Assembly: GCA_964575845.1 (NCBI GenBank)
Contig: CAZNSX010000001.1
Location: 682,001 to 746,000 of the forward strand
Origin: CAZNSX01 sp964575845
GTDB lineage: Bacteria; UBA8248; CAZNSX01
Direction: 5' to 3'
DNA: 64,000 nucleotides
This document shows, piece after piece, positions 1 through 8,833 of this stretch. How positions within the stretch are numbered: position 1 is the first letter of the stretch; each line of letters starts with the position of its first letter. A program made the translations under genes and the position numbers. Under the pieces are notes generated by a model. That model saw only the letters and a program-made list of their open reading frames with translations. It searched no databases and had not been told where the DNA came from.

Positions 1-579
1 GCGGGCTACTTTGACATGGCCCACTTCCGGGAGCTGAGACAGTTCGGCGGGATCTTAAGGGGGCATCCCGTGAGCACGGCAACCCCTGGAGTTGAGGTGT
101 GCACAGGTTCCCTGGGTCAGGGACTCTCCCAGGCCGTGGGGATGGCCTTGGGGCTGCGCCTGGAAGGAAACCCCGGCCGGGTCTATGTGCTTTTGGGAGA
201 TGGGGAATCTCAGGAGGGCGCAATTTGGGAGGCCGCCATGGCCGCGGCCCATTATAAGGTGGACAGCCTTTGTGCCATCACCGACTGGAACGGCCTTCAG
301 ATTGACGGCCGGGTGGAAGATATCATGTCGCTTGGAAATCTGGCCGAGAAGTGGCTGGCCTTCGGCTGGTCCGTACAGGAAGTGGACGGGCACGACTTTG
401 AGGCCATATTCGAAGCTCTGGATACCGCGGAGGAGGTGAAAGGCAAGCCTTCGATGATTCTGGCCCACACCGTCAAGGGCAAGGGCGTTTCCTTCATGGA
501 AAACCAGGTCAAGTACCACGGCATTGCCCCGACGCCGGAAGAGTTGGAGATGGCTCTGGCTGAGTTAGAGGTGGAATAA
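1..579 (+). CDS. tkt: Transketolase, N-terminal subunit (5' truncated by window edge)
   Basis: The N-terminal (TPP pyrophosphate-binding) half of a split transketolase, which moves two-carbon ketol units in the pentose phosphate pathway. The frame is open to base 1, so the true start lies outside; about 190 residues are visible of a usual 270-280. The diphosphate-binding motif GDGESQEG is followed about 25 residues later by the conserved Asn of DWNGLQIDG. The partner subunit follows 25 bp downstream on the same strand, as in the two-gene transketolases of many anaerobes and archaea. Family assignment is firm; substrate preference cannot be read from sequence. Confidence 0.93.
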   Translation, partial: AGYFDMAHFRELRQFGGILRGHPVSTATPGVEVCTGSLGQGLSQAVGMALGLRLEGNPGRVYVLLGDGESQEGAIWEAAMAAAHYKVDSLCAITDWNGLQIDGRVEDIMSLGNLAEKWLAFGWSVQEVDGHDFEAIFEALDTAEEVKGKPSMILAHTVKGKGVSFMENQVKYHGIAPTPEELEMALAELEVE

Positions 580-604
580 GAGTGTTGAGTGAGGGGGATT
601 CCTG

Positions 605-1573
605 GTGACCAAAATGATGGGAACGCGGGAGGCTTATGGAGAGACCCTGGTCGAACTTGGCGAGCAGTGTCGGGACGTGGTGGTTTTGGATGCCGACCTG
701 AGCGGCTCTACCCGGACCGCTTACTTCGCAGAGAAATTTCCCGACCGGTTTTTCAACATGGGCGTGGCCGAGCAGAACATGATGGCAACCGCGGCGGGAC
801 TCGCCGCCTCGGGCAAGATCGTCTTTGCCAGCACCTTCGCCGTCTTCGCTGCGGGAAGGGCTTGGGAACAGATCCGGCTTTCCATATCACTTCCCCGGCT
901 CAACGTGAAAATCGTCGCCACCCACGGTGGTCTGACCGTGGGAGCCGATGGGGCCTCGCACCAGGCAATCGAGGATATAGCTCTCATGCGGGTTCTACCG
1001 AACATGAAGATCATTGTTCCCTCCGATGCTCCCCAAACCAAGGCCGCAGTACTTGAGGCCTTCAGGCTTCCCGGCCCCTTCTACATAAGGCTTTCCAGGG
1101 AGAAATACCCCGTCATCAACGAGGCCCCCCGTCCCTTTGCCGTAGGCACCGCCAACGTCCTGCGGCGAGGAAAGGACGCAACAATTGTGGCCATAGGCCT
1201 CATGGTGAGCAAGGCCCTCGAAGCCGCGGGCCTGCTCGAGAAGGAGGGTCTGGCGGTAGGCGTCATTGATTCGGCCTCGGTCAAGCCCATCGACCGGACG
1301 GCTCTCGTTGAGGCCGCGCAGGAGTCCGGCGCCGTTGTCACGGCCGAAGATCACTCCATCGTGGGCGGCCTGGGCGGTGCTGTAGCAGAAGTCCTCATGG
1401 AAGAATGTCCCGTGCCCTTGCGCCGGGTCGGCGTTAAGGACGTTTTCGGGAAGAGCGGTAGCTCGGCCGATCTCCTTGCCGCCTTCGGGCTCATGGAAGT
1501 TGACATAGCCGAGGCTGTGAGGGAGGTGGTGGGCTTGAAGCAGAGAGTCGCCCCTCGCTCTTATACCTTCTGA
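605..1573 (+). CDS. tkt: Transketolase, C-terminal subunit
   Basis: The pyrimidine-binding plus C-terminal domain half of split transketolase (322 aa, usual length about 310). The conserved Glu that activates the TPP aminopyrimidine is E56 in the GVAEQNM motif, and the TFAVFAAGRAWEQIR block follows. A GTG start at 605 is chosen because a GAGGGGG ribosome site lies about 9 bases upstream; the in-frame ATG at 614 is an alternative. It acts with the upstream N-terminal subunit as one cytosolic enzyme. ftsE follows after 18 bp, so the pair probably shares a transcript with the division genes. Confidence 0.94.
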   Translation: MTKMMGTREAYGETLVELGEQCRDVVVLDADLSGSTRTAYFAEKFPDRFFNMGVAEQNMMATAAGLAASGKIVFASTFAVFAAGRAWEQIRLSISLPRLNVKIVATHGGLTVGADGASHQAIEDIALMRVLPNMKIIVPSDAPQTKAAVLEAFRLPGPFYIRLSREKYPVINEAPRPFAVGTANVLRRGKDATIVAIGLMVSKALEAAGLLEKEGLAVGVIDSASVKPIDRTALVEAAQESGAVVTAEDHSIVGGLGGAVAEVLMEECPVPLRRVGVKDVFGKSGSSADLLAAFGLMEVDIAEAVREVVGLKQRVAPRSYTF

Positions 1574-1591
1574 GGGGAACCTCCGGCCCCC

Positions 1592-2248
1592 ATGATCGAG
1601 GTTTTTCACCTTTATAAAAGCTATGGCAAAGGAACTTACGCGCTCTGGGATATATCCTTTCAGGTAAGAGCCGGAGAGTTTGTCTTCATCACGGGACCCA
1701 GCGGCGCGGGAAAGACAACCCTCCTGAGAATCCTTTTCGCCGCCGAGCAGCCTGACCGTGGTCAAGTCCTGGTGGCCGGCCGCAACATACAGCGGCTCAA
1801 CCGCCGGGATATACCCAGACTAAGGCGCGGGATAGGTTTTGTCTTTCAGGATTTCAAGCTCCTTTCGCGACGCACCGTCTTCGAGAATGTCGCCTTCTGC
1901 CAGCGGGCTGTAGGCGTCCCTCCCAAGGAAATAAAGCGGCGGGTCTGGACCGTGTTGAAGATGGTAGGTCTCACCCACAAGCGGGATATTCCCGTCGAGC
2001 GCCTTTCAGGCGGGGAGCAGCAGCGAGCAGCCATCGCTCGGGCCCTAGTCAATGGTCCCGCTCTCTTGCTGGCCGATGAGCCCACGGGAAATTTGGATCC
2101 CGAGCTCAGTCGAGAGGTCATGGACCTCTTCAAGGTGGCCAACGCAGAGGAGGCAACGGTGGTTGTGGCCACCCACGACCGGGGGCTGGTGGAGAAAATG
2201 GGAGAGCGGGCAATAAGCCTGGAAAGGGGGAAAATCATCGAGGGGTAG
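1592..2248 (+). CDS. ftsE: Cell-division ATP-binding protein FtsE
   Basis: ABC ATPase that with FtsX couples cytoplasmic ATP hydrolysis to activation of peptidoglycan hydrolases at the septum. At 218 aa it has the compact FtsE length. Walker A GPSGAGKT lies at residues 35-42, the signature LSGGEQQR starts near 138, and Walker B LLLADEP lies near 158, followed by TGNLD. The opening MIEVFHLYKSYGKG is typical of the family. Its TAG stop is directly followed by the ftsX ATG, so the two are translationally coupled, and an EnvC-like FtsEX effector is encoded just downstream. Confidence 0.96.
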   Translation: MIEVFHLYKSYGKGTYALWDISFQVRAGEFVFITGPSGAGKTTLLRILFAAEQPDRGQVLVAGRNIQRLNRRDIPRLRRGIGFVFQDFKLLSRRTVFENVAFCQRAVGVPPKEIKRRVWTVLKMVGLTHKRDIPVERLSGGEQQRAAIARALVNGPALLLADEPTGNLDPELSREVMDLFKVANAEEATVVVATHDRGLVEKMGERAISLERGKIIEG

Positions 2249-3145
2249 ATGATCTTTCTTATAAACCTCTCCTATTTCATCCGGCAGGCCGTAGGCGGTC
2301 TCAGAGAAAATCCGGGCATGAGCCTCCTGGCCCTGGGGACTATCACCTTTTCCTTTCTCATACTCGGGGCCTTCTGGCTGCTCCTTCTAAACCTTGGCCT
2401 CGCGCTTGAGCATTGGACCGAAAAGGTCCAGCTCACCGTGTATCTCGCCGACCGGATAAGTCCCGGGGAACTCCAGCGTATCCGCCTCAGCCTGGCCCAC
2501 CATGAGAAGGTGGAGGCCGTTACTTACGTATCCAAGGAGGATGCTCTGAAAAGCTTGAAAAAGGCGCTCTCCGGACAAGAGGCAATCCTGGAAGGTCTTA
2601 GCATGAACCCCCTTCCGGCCTCCCTTTCGGTGAGCTTCAAAAAAGATTACCGCAGGCTCGATGCCTTGGCCCCCGTTGCCGAGCGGGTGGCCCGGATGGC
2701 GGGCGTGGAGGAGGTGGACTATGGCCGGGGTTGGGTGGAGCGGTTTGATGCGCTCCTGAGGGTGGTCAAGTTAACTACCTTCCTCCTCTCTGGCCTCATA
2801 GCGCTGGGGGTCATCTTCATCATCTCCAGTACCATCCGCCTAACCCTCTATGCGCGGCGGGAGGAGATAGAAATCATGGAGCTAGTGGGGGCCGAGGGTT
2901 TTTTCATTAAGGCCCCGTACCTCATCGAGGGAGCAGCCCATGGACTTGTGGGTGCCATCCTGGCCCTCCTGCTTCTCAGAGCCCTCTTGGGTCTTTTCGC
3001 TCTGGAAGGCATCGAGGCCCTCTGGACAGGAGGGTTCAGGGCACAATTCTTCCCTCCCTCCTTCGTTTTAGCCCTCGTCCTTGGAGGCGGTTTTCTGGGG
3101 GCCACGGGAAGCCTTCTCTCTCTAAGAAGATTCATCAGGTTTTAG
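2249..3145 (+). CDS. ftsX: Cell-division permease-like protein FtsX
   Basis: Membrane partner of FtsE (298 aa). The predicted layout is classic FtsX: a cytosolic N-terminus, TM1 at about residues 22-45, a periplasmic domain of about 125 residues rich in charged residues, then three TM segments near 172-197, 225-250 and 268-290. The periplasmic loop is where family members bind EnvC or similar hydrolase activators. It starts immediately after the ftsE stop codon. No transporter activity is expected; the role is mechanotransmission at the divisome. Confidence 0.94.
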   Translation: MIFLINLSYFIRQAVGGLRENPGMSLLALGTITFSFLILGAFWLLLLNLGLALEHWTEKVQLTVYLADRISPGELQRIRLSLAHHEKVEAVTYVSKEDALKSLKKALSGQEAILEGLSMNPLPASLSVSFKKDYRRLDALAPVAERVARMAGVEEVDYGRGWVERFDALLRVVKLTTFLLSGLIALGVIFIISSTIRLTLYARREEIEIMELVGAEGFFIKAPYLIEGAAHGLVGAILALLLLRALLGLFALEGIEALWTGGFRAQFFPPSFVLALVLGGGFLGATGSLLSLRRFIRF

Positions 3146-3189
3146 GAGGAAGCCGGGCGGAATTTTTTGAGGGGAAGAAGGGCTATTGT

Positions 3190-4407
3190 TTGGTATATGA
3201 TATTTTCATGATGCACGGGACAAAGTCTTTCTCCCGCCGAGTTCTTTGCTCGGTTTCACAAAGGTCCAGATTGGTCTCAGTTCTAGCCCTGTTCGTGTTC
3301 CTCTTAGCCTTTTCTGGGCCTGGGGCGGGAGGGGAGGCGGACCTGCAAGTCCAACTTGAGCGGGGGAAGCGGCAGCTGGAGAGCCTGAGCCGGCAGCTCT
3401 CCCTTGAGAGGCTCAAGGAGCGAAAGCGGCAGAAGCAGAAGCGCTCGCTTCTCAAGGAGCTCGATACCCTCCAAGCCGAGCTCGAGCTCCAGGAGAGAAA
3501 AATCTCGCTCACGGGGCTCCGCCTCAAGAAAGCGGAGGAGAGCATCGCCTCTCTACAGGAGAAGCGGGCTCTCCTGAAGGCGCGCATGAGAGAAAGAGAA
3601 CGCTACCTGGGCCTCAGGTTAAGGGCTCTATACAAGCAGAAAAGGAGGGGAGGCTATCTGGGCATTTTGCTTTCGGCCTCCTCCTCGGGAGATTTATTGA
3701 ACCGGTACCGCTATCTCAGAGTGCTTGCCCGTGAGGACGGGATTCTCCTCGCCAGCTTCAGGGAAGAGTCAGAGCGCCTCGCTTCCCTCGCCAGGGCTGA
3801 GGAGGAGGAGGCCGGGGCCCTCGAGCGTTACCGGAGAAAACTCGAGCTCGAGCGGGAGGAAGGGCGGCGGCTCAGAGACCAGAAGGAGCGTTTTCTCGGG
3901 TCCCTCCGCCGCAAGAGCAGGGATTTCGGGCTCCTTCAAAAGGAACTCGTGGGGGAGAGGGGAAAGCTTAGGAGCCTTATCGAAGAGTTGAAACTGCGCC
4001 AGATGGAGATGGAAGAACGCGTCCGCTTTGAGTTCAGGAAGGGCAGGCTGCCCTGGCCGGTAAACGGGGTTTTGGCGGAGGGAAGCGCTGATTCAAAGGG
4101 AAGGGGGGTGCTCTTCAAAGCGTCTCCAGGAGCCGCCATAAGGCCTGTGGGAGGAGGGCGGGTTATTTATGCTGATTGGCTCAGGGGTTATGGTAATCTG
4201 GTTATAATAGATCATGGTTCCGGCTATTATACCGTTTACGCGCATGCCTCCCGCCTTTTGGTTGAGAAGGGGGAGCGGGTGAGCGCCGGCCAGGTCATTG
4301 CCCGGGTTGGAGATACTGGCTCCCTTACGGGGCCTGGTCTTTATTTCGAGATAAGGCATGGAGGAAGCACGGAGAACGCCATGCTCTGGCTTGCCGCCAA
4401 ACCTTGA
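3190..4407 (+). CDS. envC: EnvC-like murein hydrolase activator (coiled coil plus degenerate M23 domain)
   Basis: Secreted activator of septal amidases, expected to be recruited by FtsX. An N-terminal hydrophobic signal (about residues 25-45) is followed by a long Glu/Arg/Lys/Leu-rich coiled coil (about 50-280) and a C-terminal LytM/M23 domain. The domain keeps the fold signature (GGRVIYADWLRGYGNLVIID, GDTGSL) but lacks the zinc ligands of active M23 enzymes: the usual HxHFE is LYFEIR and the first His motif is absent, as in E. coli EnvC. A TTG at 3190 follows an AAGAAGG ribosome site by about 8 bases; ATGs at 3208 and 3211 are alternatives. The next gene overlaps or follows closely. Confidence 0.88.
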   Translation: MVYDIFMMHGTKSFSRRVLCSVSQRSRLVSVLALFVFLLAFSGPGAGGEADLQVQLERGKRQLESLSRQLSLERLKERKRQKQKRSLLKELDTLQAELELQERKISLTGLRLKKAEESIASLQEKRALLKARMRERERYLGLRLRALYKQKRRGGYLGILLSASSSGDLLNRYRYLRVLAREDGILLASFREESERLASLARAEEEEAGALERYRRKLELEREEGRRLRDQKERFLGSLRRKSRDFGLLQKELVGERGKLRSLIEELKLRQMEMEERVRFEFRKGRLPWPVNGVLAEGSADSKGRGVLFKASPGAAIRPVGGGRVIYADWLRGYGNLVIIDHGSGYYTVYAHASRLLVEKGERVSAGQVIARVGDTGSLTGPGLYFEIRHGGSTENAMLWLAAKP

Positions 4408-4426
4408 GAATGTGGAGGATGAGTTG

Positions 4427-5704
4427 ATGAGGATAATCTCTAGAAGGTGGCCCTACATGGCTGTGGCCGCCTCGGCTCTGGTGTTGGCCCTCTTATTGGT
4501 GGGGGGCTTGACTCGTGCGGTTCAGCCCGAAAAGTCCACCTATGACCAGCTCAAGACCTTCACCGAGGTGTTATCCCTGATTCAGGATAACTATGTAGAG
4601 CCAGTGGATGACCAGAAGCTCATTTACGGGGCCATAAAGGGCATGCTCGATACGCTTGACCCTCACAGCTCCTTCCTGCCGCCTGATGTTTACCGAGAGA
4701 TTAAGGTGGAGACCGAAGGTAAGTTTGGAGGACTCGGCATCGAGATCACCATGCGTAATGAGGTCCTTACGGTGGTGTCTCCCATCGAGGATACACCCGC
4801 CTACCGGGCTGGCATAAAGGCCGGGGACCAAATCCTCAAGGTGGAGGGTGAGCCCACCAAGAAAATGAGCCTCATGGAGGCTGTCAAGAAAATGCGTGGC
4901 CCCAAGGGGACGAAGGTCACCATTTCGATCATGCGGGAGGGTTTGGAAGAGCCAAAGGATTTCACCATAGTCCGGGACATCATCCGCATCAAGAGCGTCA
5001 GGAGCCGGATGCTGGAAGATGGGTTGGGATATGTGCGCATTCGTACTTTCCACAAGACGACATCTAAGGAGCTCGACCGGGCTTTAGATCGTCTAGGGAA
5101 GAAGGGCATGAAGGCCCTGGTGCTCGACCTGCGCAATAACCCCGGTGGCCTCCTCCGCCAGGCCGTGGATGTAGCGGATGCCTTCCTGGACGAGGGTTCC
5201 CTCGTGGTCTATACCAAGGGCCGGCTTCAAAATCAGAACCTCAGGTTCCCTACCAGCAAGGGGGGGCTCCTGGAGATGCCCATGGTGGTTCTGGTCAACG
5301 GCGGTAGCGCCAGCGCCTCTGAGATAGTCTCAGGAGCCCTTCAGGACCTGGGCCGGGCCGTAATCCTGGGGACCCAGACTTTCGGCAAGGGGTCGGTTCA
5401 GAGCATCGTCCCCCTCAGCGACGGTTCCGGCCTGCGACTCACTACGGCCCACTACTACACGCCAAAGGGTCGTCTCATCCAGGGAAAGGGTATTACCCCC
5501 GATATCGTCGTTCCCATACTCAGTCCTCCCGCCGCAGCAAAGCCGGCACCTCCTCCCTCGGAGGAAACGCAAGAAAAAAAGCCGGAGGAATCACCCTCGG
5601 CGGAGGAGCAGGACCCGCAACTCAAGAGGGCCATAGAGATCCTCAAGAGCTGGGATATCTTCAAGAAGGGAGTGAGCCGAGGAGCCCTACCCAAGGCTTC
5701 CTGA
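4427..5704 (+). CDS. ctpA: S41 C-terminal processing protease (CtpA family)
   Basis: Periplasmic serine protease of the tail-specific/CtpA family (425 aa from the chosen start). A signal-anchor lies at residues 10-30, a PDZ domain at about 95-175, and the S41 catalytic domain after that. By comparison with E. coli Tsp, the catalytic Ser is S296 in GGSASASEI and the Lys is K321 in TFGKGS. The C-terminal tail (from about residue 355) is Pro/Glu-rich and probably disordered. The ATG at 4427 is preferred (GGAGG nine bases upstream, signal at the N-terminus) over an in-frame ATG at 4358 inside envC. envC-ctpA-yibQ adjacency is common in proteobacteria. Confidence 0.95.
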   Translation: MRIISRRWPYMAVAASALVLALLLVGGLTRAVQPEKSTYDQLKTFTEVLSLIQDNYVEPVDDQKLIYGAIKGMLDTLDPHSSFLPPDVYREIKVETEGKFGGLGIEITMRNEVLTVVSPIEDTPAYRAGIKAGDQILKVEGEPTKKMSLMEAVKKMRGPKGTKVTISIMREGLEEPKDFTIVRDIIRIKSVRSRMLEDGLGYVRIRTFHKTTSKELDRALDRLGKKGMKALVLDLRNNPGGLLRQAVDVADAFLDEGSLVVYTKGRLQNQNLRFPTSKGGLLEMPMVVLVNGGSASASEIVSGALQDLGRAVILGTQTFGKGSVQSIVPLSDGSGLRLTTAHYYTPKGRLIQGKGITPDIVVPILSPPAAAKPAPPPSEETQEKKPEESPSAEEQDPQLKRAIEILKSWDIFKKGVSRGALPKAS

Positions 5705-5723
5705 GGCCTTAGGCTAGAGCTTC

Positions 5724-6890
5724 ATGGGAAAGCGGCCGAGACCCTCAAGGCGGAGCCCCCCCACCAAGAGCCTTAACCTGGGGCTACCCCTGGCGCTTCT
5801 GCTGCTGGTGCTCTTGGCCCTCATTCTCTCGGTTCTCTATTTCGTTAAGGGCCCGGGTCAGGAGAGGGTTGCATACATTCGTCTTTGGCTTGGGCTCGGT
5901 AATTACGGTGAGAAGTCTGAGAAAGTTGAAGAGGGCCTCAGGGCCTTCCTCGCAACCAAGGGGATAGACCCGGCCGGTGTCAAGCGCTCGGTCAGCTGGC
6001 GCAGGAAGGGACTGAGCAGTTGGAAGCATTTCAGGGAGGAGGTGCCCACTCCCCCCTCCCTTCTGCCGCGACGCCTGGCCAGAGAACTATCCCAGAGCCT
6101 CGCCTCCCTGGGAGGGGAGCTCCTGGAGGAGCACCTGACCCCCGACCGGGAGGCGCTGGAGGTGAAGCTCGGGGCGGGTACCGTCTTGACCCACAGCCTC
6201 CGCTTTGAGTATCCCCCGGACCGGCGCCCCGCCCAGGCCGCCATCATAATAGATGACCTGGGTTGGGACCTGAAGACGGCCCGGGAGCTTCTTTCCATCA
6301 AAGCCGAACTCACCCTCGCGGTGCTTCCCCATCTTGCTTTCTCCTCCCGGGTGGCTCAAGAGGCGGCCTCCCATAACCGGGAGGTTCTACTTCACCTGCC
6401 CATGGAGCCCCTTGCTTATCCCCAGAAGGACCCGGGCCCAGGGGCTCTCATGAGCTATATGCCAGGGGAAAGACTTAAGGAACTGGCACGGGCGGCGCTT
6501 GAATCCATGCCGCAGGCAAGGGGGGTCAATAACCACATGGGCTCGAGGCTCTCTGAGAGCCCCGATGCCATGAGCTCGGTGATGGAGGTGGTTGGCGAGA
6601 GGGGGCTATTCTTCGTGGATAGCCTCACGAGCCCCCGCTCTGTGGCCTATGAAGCGGCAAAGAGAGCTGGCCTCAGGGCGGCCAAGCGCGAGCTTTTCCT
6701 TGATGATGAAGTCACCGCGGAAGCCATAGAGGCCAAATTGAGGGAGCTGGTGTTGGTTGCGCATAGGGGGGGAAGGGTCATTGCGATAGGCCATCCACAT
6801 CCTCAGACCATAGCTGCCCTCAGGCGAGCCATCCCCCTTTTGGAGGAGGAGGGTATTGAGGTGGTTCCCGTCTCTCAGCTAGTGAATTGA
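5724..6890 (+). CDS. Divergent polysaccharide deacetylase, YibQ type (DUF610)
   Basis: Membrane-anchored periplasmic protein of the divergent polysaccharide deacetylase family (388 aa). A basic N-terminus and one TM helix (about residues 20-42) lead to a variable linker and then the deacetylase-like barrel, with AAIIIDDLGWD, LAVLPHLAFSS, LLHLPMEPL and GVNNHMGSRLSE as recognisable blocks. Enzymatic activity has not been shown for most members. Position directly after envC and ctpA suggests a cell-wall role. The start ATG at 5724 is taken because it keeps the basic-plus-TM leader; its ribosome site is weak. Confidence 0.88.
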   Translation: MGKRPRPSRRSPPTKSLNLGLPLALLLLVLLALILSVLYFVKGPGQERVAYIRLWLGLGNYGEKSEKVEEGLRAFLATKGIDPAGVKRSVSWRRKGLSSWKHFREEVPTPPSLLPRRLARELSQSLASLGGELLEEHLTPDREALEVKLGAGTVLTHSLRFEYPPDRRPAQAAIIIDDLGWDLKTARELLSIKAELTLAVLPHLAFSSRVAQEAASHNREVLLHLPMEPLAYPQKDPGPGALMSYMPGERLKELARAALESMPQARGVNNHMGSRLSESPDAMSSVMEVVGERGLFFVDSLTSPRSVAYEAAKRAGLRAAKRELFLDDEVTAEAIEAKLRELVLVAHRGGRVIAIGHPHPQTIAALRRAIPLLEEEGIEVVPVSQLVN

Positions 6891-6908
6891 GCGCGGGGAG
6901 CGAGAGAG

Positions 6909-7994
6909 ATGCTCATTTTAGGAATAGAAACCTCTTGCGACGAGACCTCCGCCGCTGTGCTGGAGGACGAGCAGGGCGTCCGCTCCAGCGTTGTGGCGAC
7001 CCAGCACGATGTACACTGCAAGTACGGAGGAGTAGTGCCTGAGCTCGCCTCGCGAAAACACATGGAGAACGTGGGGCCCGCCGTGCAGCGGGCTCTGGAT
7101 GAGGCGGGGGTGAGCCTCGGCGACCTGGATGCCCTTGCCGTTACTCGCGGGCCGGGCCTCGTGGTTTCCCTTTTGGTGGGCGTTTCCATGGCCAAGGCCC
7201 TGGCCTATGCTGCGGGACTCCCCCTGGTGGGGGTCCATCATATAGATGCACACCTTCACTCCCCTTTCATAGAGGGGAACCCTGATTATCCCTTTCTGGG
7301 CGCCGTCTTCTCCGGAGGCCACACCCACCTCTATCGTGCCGAAGGGCACGGCAGATATGAACTCCTCGGCGCCACCAGGGACGACGCCGCGGGAGAAGCC
7401 TACGACAAGGTGGCAAAGCTTCTGGGCCTGGGCTATCCCGGAGGGCCTGTGATCGACAACATGTATTTTCAATTCCGGGAGGCACGCGCAAGGGGGGAGG
7501 TGGGGGAACCCCTGGAGCTGCCCCGGGCTTTTCTCGGGAAGGACTCTCTGGACTTTTCCTTCAGTGGAGTGAAGACAGCCGTCCTTTATTTCCTCATGGA
7601 GAGGGGCTACTATAGCGAAGACCCATCCAAGCCTCCCTGGGAGCGAAGCCTGGGCTGCCCCGAAGAGCTCGCCCTGCAGGTTGCGGCCGGCTTTCAGGAA
7701 GCCGTCGCAGAGGTCCTGGTGGAGAAAATAGTGAGGGCGGCCAGGAGGGGAGGCCTCCGGGAGGTCGTGGTGACCGGAGGGGTGGCGAGCAACCGCCTCC
7801 TCAGGGAGCGCCTGGCGCGTGTGGCTTCACGGGAAGGCTGGCGCCTTCTTATTCCAAGGCCTTCCCTCTGCACTGATAACGCACCCATGGTGGCATGCGT
7901 TGCATACTATCGGCTGAAGGCCGAGGGGGAGGAAGCCTTCAGGGATTATCTTGACATGGATGCCGAGGCCGACTTGCCGCTCGACTCACCCTGA
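6909..7994 (+). CDS. tsaD: tRNA N6-threonylcarbamoyladenosine transferase TsaD
   Basis: Universal ASKHA-fold enzyme that transfers threonylcarbamoyl to A37 of ANN-decoding tRNAs, working with TsaB/TsaE/TsaC. The opening LILGIETSCDETSAAVLED and the metal-binding histidines H111 and H115 in VHHIDAHLHS are diagnostic; VPELASRKHMENV, DFSFSGVKTA and GGVASNRLLRE are also present. Length 361 aa is slightly above the usual 340. It starts 18 bp after the previous stop. TsaB and TsaE are not in this window. Confidence 0.96.
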   Translation: MLILGIETSCDETSAAVLEDEQGVRSSVVATQHDVHCKYGGVVPELASRKHMENVGPAVQRALDEAGVSLGDLDALAVTRGPGLVVSLLVGVSMAKALAYAAGLPLVGVHHIDAHLHSPFIEGNPDYPFLGAVFSGGHTHLYRAEGHGRYELLGATRDDAAGEAYDKVAKLLGLGYPGGPVIDNMYFQFREARARGEVGEPLELPRAFLGKDSLDFSFSGVKTAVLYFLMERGYYSEDPSKPPWERSLGCPEELALQVAAGFQEAVAEVLVEKIVRAARRGGLREVVVTGGVASNRLLRERLARVASREGWRLLIPRPSLCTDNAPMVACVAYYRLKAEGEEAFRDYLDMDAEADLPLDSP

Positions 7995-8044
7995 GGAAGG
8001 AGGTTCACTGGGCTGCGGCCGCTTAAAGGAGGGGAACGAACCTG

Positions 8045-8821
8045 ATGAAGCTCGACGGGAGGCGATGTCTTATCACGGGCGGAGGAAGGGGTATCGGCCG
8101 GGCCATAGCTCTGGCATTTGCCCTGGAGGGAGCCCATGTGGCCGTGGGGGCGAGAACTGAGAGTGAGGTGAAGGCCGTTGCGCGCGAGGTGGAGGCCCTG
8201 GGCAGAAAGAGCCTCGCGCTTGTGGCTGATGTGGCAGAGCCCGAGCAAGTGAGGGGGATGGTGAGAGCGGTGGAAGAGGCTCTGGGTCCTGTCGAGGTCC
8301 TCGTCAATAACGCTGGTATCCTCGACTACTCCTCAGTGGTTGACCACGACGACACCCTTTGGGAAAGGATAATTCGCGTTAACCTCACGGGCACCTACCT
8401 CTGCACCAAGGCGGCTCTTCCGGAGATGCTCAAGGCCGGCTGGGGCCGGGTCATCAATATTGCCTCAACGTCTGGCAAACTGGGAGGAGCTCACCGCAGC
8501 GCCTACCATTCCTCCAAACATGCCGTCATCGGTTTCACCCGCTCGGCGGCCCTGGAGGTGGCGCAGAAGGGGATAACCGTCAATGCTATCTGCCCTGGGT
8601 TCGTCAATACACGGATGGTGGAGGATAACAAGCCCAATTTTGCCGAGGTATCTGGAATGGGGGAGGAGGAGACCACGGAGGCCTTCCGGAAGGGAATCCC
8701 CATGGGGAGGTTTCTGGAACCCGAGGAAATCGCTCCCCTGGCCGTTTACCTCGCCTCTCAAGATTCTCGGGGCATGACGGGCCAAGCGATAAACATCTCC
8801 TGCGGGGAGACCATGCACTAG
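8045..8821 (+). CDS. Short-chain dehydrogenase/reductase (FabG-like SDR)
   Basis: NAD(P)-dependent oxidoreductase of the classical SDR family (258 aa). The Rossmann motif TGGGRGIG lies at 11-18, NNAG at 88-91, and the catalytic set is N113/N114, S141 or S143, Y154 and K158 in a YHSSK motif. A strong GGAGGGG lies upstream of the ATG. The C-terminal block MTGQAINISCGETMH resembles sugar or 3-oxoacyl reductases, but the substrate cannot be named. It is followed 12 bp later by a PIG-L deacetylase, so the two may act in one small-molecule pathway. Confidence 0.85.
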   Translation: MKLDGRRCLITGGGRGIGRAIALAFALEGAHVAVGARTESEVKAVAREVEALGRKSLALVADVAEPEQVRGMVRAVEEALGPVEVLVNNAGILDYSSVVDHDDTLWERIIRVNLTGTYLCTKAALPEMLKAGWGRVINIASTSGKLGGAHRSAYHSSKHAVIGFTRSAALEVAQKGITVNAICPGFVNTRMVEDNKPNFAEVSGMGEEETTEAFRKGIPMGRFLEPEEIAPLAVYLASQDSRGMTGQAINISCGETMH

Positions 8822-8833
8822 GGGTTCTCACCC